This document shows positions 11,710 through 19,922 of a stretch of DNA of 64,000 bases, piece by piece. The DNA is taken from contig JAKUDP010000003.1 of the NCBI GenBank assembly GCA_022570795.1, positions 1,054,001-1,118,000 on the forward strand, given 5' to 3'. The first letter of the stretch is position 1. Each line of letters starts with the position of its first letter. The stretch comes from Sphaerulina vaccinii. Lineage: Eukaryota; Ascomycota; Dothideomycetes; Mycosphaerellales; Mycosphaerellaceae. Made by a program: the position numbers and the translations under genes. The notes under the pieces are model-generated. The model ran no database searches. It was not told the origin of the DNA and was given only the letters and a program-made list of their open reading frames with translations.

Positions 11710-12987
11710 TCAACGTTTGAGCATTTCCTTAGCCTTGCCAAACATCTTTCCGCGAAAGCCACCAGATCCTTGGTCTTGTGGAGGCTTTGTCTCAGTAGGT
11801 GGAGGTGGCGGAGGTCTGTCATAGCTACCAGACTGCTGCTGTGATGCAGGAGGCACATTTCCAGCCCCAGCACTCTTACCACCAACAGTCACAGTGAAAA
11901 GCACTGGATCACCCGCATTGACCTTGCCTGATTGGTCTTCTCCCTCATCTGGCTGGACATCATCATATGCAAATGCATAGCCTTTCTTATCAATGTTATG
12001 TTCGTGTACTAGTCGAGCATAGTGATTAGTAGGATCTCTTCTGTAGAACGTGTCAGGCTGAGAAGGATGATCTTCACACTCGGTCAGAGATGATCGCACG
12101 AATGATGCCGCTAGTCGAGGAATGATGGCGTTTCGAACAGGCGAGGAACCTGTCGTGAATGGTCCAGAATTGCATCCTAGAATGTCGGCTGTATTTGGCT
12201 TCTCGAACTCTTCATCGCCAATCTTCAGGCGATCGTTGTCATTCACGTAACCCTCGAGCACACCAAGTCCTGCTTGCGTATTGATCTTGCATTTGCAATT
12301 CGACTTGTACTTCTGCCACACTTCTTCCACGTAAGGCTCAAAATAGCCATCGAAGCTTGCTCGCACAGCACCGCCATGCGTAGCATTCAAGATTCGTAAA
12401 TTCCGGCCATCTTTATTCACGACAAGCTTATCCCAAGGCCGCCCATCCTTCTGCGCTTGCTGGCCAAGACTCTCTGCCATACGATCAAGTCCGTCCGGTG
12501 CCATTCCTGCTACGTGCTGTACATCTCCAGAGTTGGTTTGTAGAGTAATCGCGATAGGTATTCTTGGTACGAAGTCCACATAAGAGATATTGGCATATAG
12601 CTGATCATTGTTGAGCGTGAATTCAGCAAAGCCAAAGTTCACACTTGCATTAGGATCGCTTGGGTTCAGGACTGAAGGCTCAACCAGAGCTGGACCTCCA
12701 GGATTGAGCAGGAATGTTAAGTTGCCCTCGACGACCCATATTCGTCCTCCTGCTATCTGTGGTATTGTAATGTTGGCGGTGTTTCCTGGCGGTCCTAAAG
12801 GTATAGCACAGTCCTCTTGTAGCTGAGAGCCTATGTCCAAGACTTCTGTCGGGAAGTATAGATCTTTGCCGTTGGCTTTGAGTAGACAGCGTTTGCCTTC
12901 GTGTTGGATAGCGATGCCGGTGACGTAGGCATGAATATTGTCGAGATCGCTGTCGTTCTTCAGAGCGATGTTCAATGAGTCTGGCAT
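11710..12987 (-). CDS. GH64/thaumatin-like-superfamily protein (beta-1,3-glucanase-like)
   Basis: Single exon, 425 aa, from ATG 12987. The N-terminus (SLNIALKNDSDLDNIHAYVTG) and the block GNLTFLLNPGGPALVEPSV, followed by FAEFTLNNDQLYANISYVDFVPRIPI, match the GH64-TLP superfamily, where an acidic pair around YVDFV and the beta-sandwich core bind laminarin-type glucans. LGVLEGYVNDNDRLKIGDEEF and ADILGCNSGPF follow, as in the bacterial/fungal family. There is no signal peptide, so a cytosolic location, or export without a leader, is implied. The last 60 residues are a Pro/Gln/Gly-rich tail (RPPPPPPTE) ending in a basic GKMFGKAKEMLKR helix that is not part of the glucanase fold. Whether it hydrolyses glucan is untested. 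Confidence 0.83.
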   Translation of the reverse strand: MPDSLNIALKNDSDLDNIHAYVTGIAIQHEGKRCLLKANGKDLYFPTEVLDIGSQLQEDCAIPLGPPGNTANITIPQIAGGRIWVVEGNLTFLLNPGGPALVEPSVLNPSDPNASVNFGFAEFTLNNDQLYANISYVDFVPRIPIAITLQTNSGDVQHVAGMAPDGLDRMAESLGQQAQKDGRPWDKLVVNKDGRNLRILNATHGGAVRASFDGYFEPYVEEVWQKYKSNCKCKINTQAGLGVLEGYVNDNDRLKIGDEEFEKPNTADILGCNSGPFTTGSSPVRNAIIPRLAASFVRSSLTECEDHPSQPDTFYRRDPTNHYARLVHEHNIDKKGYAFAYDDVQPDEGEDQSGKVNAGDPVLFTVTVGGKSAGAGNVPPASQQQSGSYDRPPPPPPTETKPPQDQGSGGFRGKMFGKAKEMLKR

Positions 12988-13333
12988 CTTGTTTTGATAT
13001 GCTGAATCTTTTTGAGTGTGTCGAAGAGAAGATGAGGGTGCAATAGCATGTGAAAGCTATGTTGCTATCGAGCTCAGAAACCTGGTTCGCGTGGAGCTGA
13101 TCACGTCAGCCAAGTATCCACTATAGCTCTTTGGGCAGAATGCAATCAATGCCAATGCCTAGCAGAGTCGTTGCTGTCTTTATATCCGTCTATGGTAGCG
13201 TAGCTTTTGGGGCCTATATTCAGCACGTTCGGGCGACCACGATTCTCAGGGTAAGACGAGTCCCGGGGCATCTCCCAACACAAACGACACTGCTTCGTCA
13301 AAGACGCCGCCTAGTCGCTGGAGGCGTGAGGCC
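12988..13333. other. Short intergenic stretch
   Basis: The GH64-like promoter on the minus strand runs into the upstream part of the broken gene that follows. The plus frame from about 13190 to 13333 is open and in frame with that relic but has no ATG. Confidence 0.4.
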
Positions 13334-13860
13334 ATGGAGACTCCTGTTGACAGACTCGAAGAATTTCTCGACAAGTGTGCACATCAGACATGAGGCTTTG
13401 CGATTTACCGCGTCGTATATGACTCCTCTTCTGATGGCGACTTCGCCTCACTCATCTTGAGCATGAAGACTGCTGTGTCGGAGAGTCCGGAATTCTATGG
13501 CGCTGATGAGAGGCCAATCGCGCAGCAGATCTCCTGGACTATCGCTGAAGACCATGCTCTAGACGGAGCAAGCAAGGTGGAAGTGAGAAGGAGTTTCGAC
13601 GAGTGGTGCGAGAGCGAAGAAGCTGGGGCGAGCAACCCAGCTCAAGACATCCGATCGCCCAGAGTTTCAACGCGCGTTATCGCTTTTGCGTGGTCATCGA
13701 TCGAGCCTCTCTGGATTCTGCTAATACCACGAAGCTGTGGGTCTATACTTTGTAGAGGAGATCAATATATGTGGCGAATCGTCGAGGCAAATGAAATGCT
13801 GTATTTGAGCTTTTGGATTTCTGTGACATTTCAGTGCAGCTTTTGGTGTACCGTAAGCTT
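13334..13860 (+). pseudogene. Decayed fungal hypothetical gene (premature stop plus frameshift)
   Basis: From ATG 13334 the frame reads METPVDRLEEFLDKCAHQT, then TGA at 13391, then continues in the same frame with GFAIYRVVYDSSSDGDF, ISWTIAEDHALDGASK and VRRSFDEWCESEE. In a common fungal family of unknown function the matching place is a Trp (W-G-F-x-I-Y-R), so TGA probably replaces TGG. Further on the sense moves to another frame near 13660 (SFNARYRFCVVIDRASLDS), where the family has a conserved Y-x-F-x-x-V-D-x-x-S-L stretch. No intron explains either break. The family call comes from memory of its pattern and needs a search. Confidence 0.6.
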
Positions 13861-13889
13861 GTCCAGCTCAGTCGTAGTGTATGTCCAAT

Positions 13890-15254
13890 CTACCGCAAAG
13901 CGCGATGCGCAATGTCTTTGCGATATTGCATGCCCTCGAACTTGATACCCTGCACACCCTTGTATGCCTTGTCGACCGCCTCTCGTAACGTGCTCCCTGT
14001 CGCTGTAGCCGCAATGACACGTCCACCACTCGTCACGAGTTGGCCATCTTCTACTCCAGTTCCAGCATGGAAGACGTAATTGCCCTCAGCTTCATTGGCT
14101 TTCTCAACTTGCATCGGTGTGCCCTTAGGATAACTTCCCGGATAGCCTCCAGCTGCGACCACGACTGTGCATGCACTCTTTGGTGCGATCTCGATCTTTT
14201 GTGAAGAGAGTGTGCCGTTTGTGGCAGCTAGCATGAGCTCCGCAAGATCTGATTCCAGGAGTGTAAGGCAGGATTGTGTTTCTGGGTCACCGAAACGCAC
14301 ATTGTACTCCAGTACGCGAGGTCCCTTTGGTGTGAGCATGAAGCCTGTGAAGAGGCATCCGATGAAGGTCATACCATCAGCTTTCATGCCGTCGATAGTG
14401 GGTTTCAGTGATGTTCGCTCGATCTCCCCCAGTATCTCTTTTGTTGCAACGGGTGCAGGGGCATATGTTCCCATGCCTCCGGTGTTTGGACCAGTGTCAC
14501 CCTCGCCTATCCGCTTGTGGTCTTGTGCTGGTGGTAGACTGAGGATCGATGTGCCGTCGCTTAATGAGAGGATGGAGATCTCATCTCCCGTCAGGAACTC
14601 CTCGATCACAACGCCGTCTCCAGCACTGCCAAATGCACGGTCTACCATGATTTCCTTCAGTCCAGCTTGTGCCTCTTCTTTGCTCTGTGGAATGATGACA
14701 CCTTTGCCAGCAGCCAGACCATCTGCCTTGATCACCACATCGTAGTCAATCTCCTCAAGATGCTTCTTCGCTGCCTCATAATCCTTGAAGTTCTCGTATC
14801 GTGCGGTCGGGATGTTATGCTTCTTCATGAAATCTTTGCTGAAAGTTTTGCTCCCTTCCATCCTCGCTGCGGCCTGGGAAGGGCCAAAGGCCTTGATATG
14901 AGGTGCATGGAGGGCGAAGTAGTCGACGATTCCAGCAACAAGTGGAGCTTCGGGACCAGGAACGAGAAAGTTGAGCTGATGTGCTTTGGCGTGAGCAACG
15001 AGATCAGCGAAAATCTCTGGCTTGACGTTGGTTATGTTTTGGCACTTCGGGACGCTGTAGAGTGTGAGTGTGAGTGTGCGACAGGATAGGAGAGAAGAAG
15101 GCATGCATTGACCTTTCACCTACCCAGCCGTTCCTCCATTGCCAGGCACTACATGGATTGCTTCAACTCGCGGACTCTGAGCGAGTTTCCAGGCAAGAGT
15201 ATGCTCTCTTCCGCCATTGCCGACTAGAAGTATACGAAGTGGTGAAGTAGACAT
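13890..15254 (-). CDS. Phosphoribosylamine-glycine ligase (GARS), monofunctional
   Basis: Two exons, 15124-15254 and 13890-15054, intron 15055-15123 (GTAGGT...CTACAG), 431 aa. The protein starts with the N-domain motif RILLVGNGGREHTLAW, then VVPGNGGTAG, and has the ATP-grasp features KADGLAAGKGVII, VVIEEFLTGDEISIL, GPNTGGMGTYAP and LEYNVRFGDPETQ, ending YRKDIAHRALR-stop. It ligates phosphoribosylamine and glycine in purine synthesis (step 2) in the cytosol. In most fungi this domain is fused to AIR synthetase (yeast Ade5,7, about 800 aa); here the stop follows exactly where the fusion linker would begin, and no AIRS motif is found in the next kilobase. It may be a second copy, or a split gene. 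The call of GARS itself is firm. Confidence 0.93.
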
Positions 15255-15628
15255 GATGTCGATGTTTGTGCTTCACTTTATGCACTCTTTTTGCATGTGA
15301 TAGATAATTTTTGATGCTGGCGATCGGCGCAAGTGCGGGGCTCGTTCCTCGTTTGTGGCGCAGTCATCCTCCGTCATTCGCTTGAGGCTGTGCTGTAGTT
15401 CACGATGCTAGCTGCACGCGCGTTCTTGTCGAGATGCATGATAATCTGGATGCCTGCTGTCTTCCTATTGCCACTACACTCTACTACTATTACTGCTACA
15501 CGGGAGGAGAAAGAGTTGGTTGTTCGTTTCGTCTCATGCAATTCCGGCAGTTGTGAGAGCACGCGCTCACCGTCACGAAACCCAGCGACTGGACACCTCG
15601 AAGGCAGCAGTGTATAACTTCTTGAAAC
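15255..15628. other. Divergent promoter between GARS and MINDY genes
   Basis: 374 bp between two divergent starts. It must hold both 5' ends. No repeat or recognisable element was seen. Confidence 0.5.
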
Positions 15629-18442
15629 ATGGTGACCAGGAAACCCGTGGCCCCGAAGGTCGACACTGCTTCGGCAAACACTGCGACGACGACGAATGGC
15701 TCTTCAGCTCCATATCCTACGACGCCGACCAAGGACGAAGACCCAAAGACGGCCAGCAGCGTGTACAGCAATGACCTAAGCACTTCACCGGCCTTCGACT
15801 TGATCGATATGAATGCGGCACGAGAAAAGAGGCGAAGAGACTCCGATGTTAGTTCACATGGGACATGGGACAGCGATGGCACAGAGAGAGACGATGTGGA
15901 GTCTCCCGATGGCTTCGTGGAAATTCCCCAGCCGCTGAGGATCACGCCGAGCAATCAGGATATCAAGAAGCATGCGAGGAATGAGAGCGAGCTGCCTTCT
16001 ATACTGAGACCAGGTCCGGCGAATGGCGCTGTGGGCGTGAGGAACGAGAATCAGAAGTACGATGATGAGGCACAGTCGAACCCGTGGGCTCTGGAATCGA
16101 ACAATCCATACCACAAGCAGAATGGCTTAGTGAATGGCAGCGTGTCAAAGAGTGTGGAAAACAGTCAGCCGATATGGGAACAACCTTCTCACGCTGCACC
16201 AGCTCCGCCTTCACAAGCACCTCCTCCACCTCCGGTAGAGTTGCCTACAGTCAATACCCCCGCTGATGAGCTGTCACACCTCTCCCTTGGCGACAAGCCC
16301 TTGGCGAGTCCAACATATCAGACGGCCGAGGAAATAGTCGTGCCTCAGCAGGAACAGCCTCCGTTTGCACCAGTCACTCAATCTGGGAGCACTTTGCCTG
16401 TCACGAATCCATGGGCAGAAAGCAAAACACCTTCGCCACCACCGGCGCCTAAAGAAGCACTGTCGACAACTTCGCCAGAGCATGGCAACATTCCAATCGC
16501 TTTGCCAGAGCCCGACTCGCCAGGCTACTTCCCTGCACCTCCTGCTCAGAGTGAAGCGAGATCGGAACCTCAATATGCGACTCCACCTGGACCACCACCT
16601 TCTGCTTCGAGACCTCTGATCGATCATGCGGAACCTCCTTCTCAACCTCTACCTACGATAGCGACTGATGTTCCAATTGCCTCATCTTCATCTGCGCCTC
16701 ACACAGTACCGGAGACACCTAGGACTCAGGAAAGGAAACGGAACGAGCACTATCAGATCAAGCATATCAATTGGCAAGATAACGACAAGATGCGGTCTTC
16801 TCCTATTCTGACACAGAACGAGAACGGGCCATGCCCGCTGCTCGCCCTCGTCAATGCACTGGTGCTATCAACGCCACTCGATATGGATACTCCTCTGGTA
16901 GAGACGCTGAGGACGCGCGAGCAAGTATCTCTTGGCTTGTTACTGGATGCTGTATTCGATGAGCTGATGTCGGGGCGGCGCGGTGATACTGCATACAACC
17001 TGCCTGATGTCAGCGAGCTCTATGCTTTCCTGCTGGCGTTGCATACTGGCATGAATGTTAATCCACGTTTCATCACTCCGGTACAGACTCCGAGAGGTTC
17101 CTATGACGGACATCCTCGAGCCATGAATGGTATGCATCCTTTGGACCGGGCGCAGAATAAGCCAGGCAGCTTCGAGGAAACGAAGGAGATGCGTCTATAT
17201 TCGACTTTCAACATTCCCCTGATACATGGCTGGACGGCACCAAAAGACACGCCAGTGTACAATGCGTTTGAACGCAATGCGAAGACCTTCGAAGATGCCC
17301 AGAACATACAATTTGCCGAAGCAGAACTCGAGCACAAGCAGCAGACGGACGGGCTGAACTTTCAGGAGCAACAAATGCTGGAAGACATCGTCACAATCAA
17401 AGGGTTCCTCAACAATTGGCCAACGCAGTTGACTGACCATGGCCTAGAGTCTATCTCACGGAGCTTACAATCTGGTCAGATTGCCATCCTATTCCGGAAC
17501 GATCACTTCAGCACGTTATACAAGGAGCCAAAGCATGGTGCATTGATGACGCTGGTGACTGATCAAGGCTACGGCTCTCACGCAGAGATTGTGTGGGAAA
17601 GCTTAGTTGATGTTAATGGCGCTGCTTCCGAGCACTTTAGCGGAGACTTCCGCAGCGTCAGTCATGGCGCGACGAACCTTAACCAGGGCAACAGTGGTGG
17701 TGGCAATGAAGGATGGTCGACAGTACAAAGTCGAAGCAGGTATCACAGACCTCAAGGTCAGGCATCGAATGGTGAGATCCCTCCACCTCTACCAGGTCCC
17801 AGGCCGACCTCGAGCGTGACAACGCAACCGCAAGCGGAGGAGAATCTCGATGTCTCGAACCAAACACAACGCACTGCCTCTGAGCAAGAAGATCACGATC
17901 TCGCGCTCGCGCTTCAACTACAGGAAGAAGAAGAGGACCAACAACGACAAGCCGAAGAACGACGGAGGAGAGAACGAGAGCTTTCCGAGCGCTACCTATC
18001 GTCCGAAGAACAACCTCCACAAATCCCACCTCGCCGCAACAATCAAAGATCTCCACGACAAAGTAGCGGTAATATACCCATCACGACAAACACGTCCCGC
18101 CCTCAAGGTCGACCAGCTGTGAACAGACCCACAGATGGTACTGCGGATCCTGATGCGCCTCCTACATACGAGCAGTCTTCTCACGATCGTCCTTACCGAC
18201 CTGCTGGTACCACTGCACCGGCTGCGCAAGGCAATCCGCTCAATACGCTAGACCAGTTGAGAAGGCAGAGCGCATATGCTCAGCAGAGTTCGAGTACAGT
18301 GAATAGCATGCCTGGACAATATCCTCGTAGGAATACTAATGGTAGAAGGACAAGTCAGCAAAGTCCACCGTACTCGCCTAATGGAAGAGTGCAGAATGCG
18401 GCTACTGTGAAGGATACGGACGAGAGGTGTGTAATGATGTAG
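15629..18442 (+). CDS. MINDY-family deubiquitinase (Miy1-like) with CaaX box
   Basis: Intronless, 937 aa. Residues 1-370 are a disordered Pro/Ser-rich region. The catalytic domain starts about 375 (YQIKHINWQDNDK) and has ILTQNENGPCPLLALVNAL with the nucleophile Cys402, and the catalytic His626 in FRNDHFSTLYK; this is the MINDY-1/FAM63 layout, specific in known members for trimming K48-linked ubiquitin chains. A helix with LALALQLQEEEEDQQRQAEE (about 755-775) looks like a ubiquitin-interacting motif. The protein ends in CVMM, a farnesyl-type CaaX box, so membrane attachment is likely. I recall that yeast relatives are also predicted prenylation targets. It is larger than yeast Miy1 because of the long N-terminal tail. 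The start at 15629 is the first ATG in a long open frame. Confidence 0.92.
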   Translation: MVTRKPVAPKVDTASANTATTTNGSSAPYPTTPTKDEDPKTASSVYSNDLSTSPAFDLIDMNAAREKRRRDSDVSSHGTWDSDGTERDDVESPDGFVEIPQPLRITPSNQDIKKHARNESELPSILRPGPANGAVGVRNENQKYDDEAQSNPWALESNNPYHKQNGLVNGSVSKSVENSQPIWEQPSHAAPAPPSQAPPPPPVELPTVNTPADELSHLSLGDKPLASPTYQTAEEIVVPQQEQPPFAPVTQSGSTLPVTNPWAESKTPSPPPAPKEALSTTSPEHGNIPIALPEPDSPGYFPAPPAQSEARSEPQYATPPGPPPSASRPLIDHAEPPSQPLPTIATDVPIASSSSAPHTVPETPRTQERKRNEHYQIKHINWQDNDKMRSSPILTQNENGPCPLLALVNALVLSTPLDMDTPLVETLRTREQVSLGLLLDAVFDELMSGRRGDTAYNLPDVSELYAFLLALHTGMNVNPRFITPVQTPRGSYDGHPRAMNGMHPLDRAQNKPGSFEETKEMRLYSTFNIPLIHGWTAPKDTPVYNAFERNAKTFEDAQNIQFAEAELEHKQQTDGLNFQEQQMLEDIVTIKGFLNNWPTQLTDHGLESISRSLQSGQIAILFRNDHFSTLYKEPKHGALMTLVTDQGYGSHAEIVWESLVDVNGAASEHFSGDFRSVSHGATNLNQGNSGGGNEGWSTVQSRSRYHRPQGQASNGEIPPPLPGPRPTSSVTTQPQAEENLDVSNQTQRTASEQEDHDLALALQLQEEEEDQQRQAEERRRRERELSERYLSSEEQPPQIPPRRNNQRSPRQSSGNIPITTNTSRPQGRPAVNRPTDGTADPDAPPTYEQSSHDRPYRPAGTTAPAAQGNPLNTLDQLRRQSAYAQQSSSTVNSMPGQYPRRNTNGRRTSQQSPPYSPNGRVQNAATVKDTDERCVMM

Positions 18443-18669
18443 GATGACTGCAAATGCACTATCTTGTGATGGTACTCTTCTTGAACATGGATAATGGTGT
18501 TATGAGATATGAAGGCATTGGCGAGGAGTTGATACCCAGATTGGAGGACTTTTGAGCGATGACCAACAAGCATGATGAGGTATACCTACTAATGTATTCT
18601 CAATTCACCCAAGGGTCTTCGACCTTTTAACAGACCAGCTTTCCCAGAGCCGCATTGGACATGACCGAT
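18443..18669. terminator. Convergent 3' ends of MINDY gene and small secreted gene
   Basis: 227 bp between two convergent stops. Both polyadenylation sites should lie here; no single clear AATAAA was found. Confidence 0.3.
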
Positions 18670-19039
18670 CTAGCTACAGTCTGCCCGAATCTGCGCGGTG
18701 CCTGGAGGTGTACAACCATTGCCTTGGACTCTACATGGAGCACTCTGTTGAAATAGACTGTCATCTCCTGGACCTATCTTCAGGTTCACACAAAGAACTT
18801 ACGGCTCTACATCTCCTGGATTGATCTGTTCCAGGTATGAGATCGGCGCCATCAGGCTCGCAGTAGCCTACTGAGTACATGTTGCGACCTCCAGTACAGT
18901 TTGGTGGGATGCAGCAGTTCTGGAAGAGGAGGATATCATTGTTAGCTTTCTGCTTGGGAGGGGAGATGCGTCTTGTTCTTACCCAATATGCCAAGCTCTG
19001 CGACGCGAAAAGCGCTGAGAGGAGGATGATGAGCTTCAT
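18670..19039 (-). CDS. Small secreted cysteine-rich protein (effector candidate)
   Basis: Three exons, 18983-19039, 18803-18919 and 18670-18744, with introns 18920-18982 and 18745-18802, both GT...AG and in phase 0, giving 82 aa. Residues 1-18 are a signal peptide (MKLIILLSALFASQSLAY). The mature part of about 63 aa has eight cysteines in the order CC, C, C, C, C, C, C, with the CC pair at the very start (WNCCIPPNC), YCEPDG, RRCRA, PCRVQGNGC and a terminal DCS. An even count of Cys in a short secreted chain is typical of apoplastic effectors and antimicrobial proteins. Reading through intron 2 gives an early stop, so the spliced form is preferred. No family is recognised. The hAT MITE 280 bp upstream is noted separately. 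Confidence 0.7.
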
Positions 19040-19322
19040 GGTCAAATGATGGTGCTGTTACTGGAAGAGATGGTGTAGTTGCAAGAGAGAGGCACAGAGT
19101 ACTGATCGAAGAATGCAGCACCTGAACGCGCGCTGGCAGTACTTATATGTGAATAGCACAAACCAAGCGTTCGTGCCAAGGATCTACTAAACGCGTACCG
19201 GGTTGCAACCGCGAGTGACTATTCAGCCACGTTGGGACCGAACACCTCACACGCCTAGCGTCTTGCTAGCCGGGGACTCTAACTGAACGTGAGGAGTATC
19301 TGGTAACTGCGTCCATCGAACG

Positions 19323-19716
19323 TAGGGCTGTCGTCGTTAGTAACCCTGGTTAGTAACCAGTGGTTAGTAACCTCGTTAGTAACCAGTTGGTATCCTTCAC
19401 CAACCGTTACTAACCAGATCCCAGAGGTATATACGCCTGGGACAGTCTAAGAGCGAGGTGGACTTGTTCGCAATGTCTGCGAGCGGAGCGCGGAAAACGA
19501 GAGGCAGCCTCTACGGCCGACTAAGTGTTGAACGCCGTTGTTGCTATGCAATTCCTTTGACATATAGGTCCCGAATGCTATCGACGAAAGCAACCTCCAA
19601 AAGTCAGGCTTATTAAAGACTGGTTACTAACCAGGTTACTAACCGCGTGGTTACTAACTAGCAAGTGGTTACTAACTAGTTAGTATCCTTCACCAACGTT
19701 ACTAACAACAGCCCTA
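19323..19716. mobile_element. 394-bp hAT-type MITE with 8-bp target-site duplication
   Basis: The element starts TAGGGCTGTCGT and ends ACAACAGCCCTA, so its termini are inverted (first 12 bp match with one difference). Perfect 8-bp direct repeats ATCGAACG flank it at 19315-19322 and 19717-19724, the target size of hAT transposons. About ten copies of the 9-mer GTTAGTAAC or its reverse GTTACTAAC lie in the two subterminal 90-bp blocks, GTTAGTAAC mainly on the left and GTTACTAAC on the right, as expected for transposase-binding sites. A block TATCCTTCACCAAC occurs once on each side in the same orientation. The centre (19440-19610) has no open frame, so it is non-autonomous. The intact duplication suggests recent insertion. 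Confidence 0.88.
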
Positions 19717-19724
19717 ATCGAACG

Positions 19725-19922
19725 GGAGCAAATGTCCGGCAGCGACTGGACGAAGAACGAGCATCACGAGGTCCCAATCATCTTTTCATGATCGTGACTT
19801 TGCCTGAAAGCTCAGTGCTAGGAAAGCACTTTCGTCTAGGACGAAAACACATCAGGAATGGCACCTAGGGGACGATTCGAAGTTCACGCTCTTTCAGAAG
19901 TGCTATTGGTGCATTGTCGCAT
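19725..19922. other. Spacer between MITE and kinase gene
   Basis: About 200 bp that should contain the kinase-gene promoter. Nothing distinct is seen. Confidence 0.35.
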
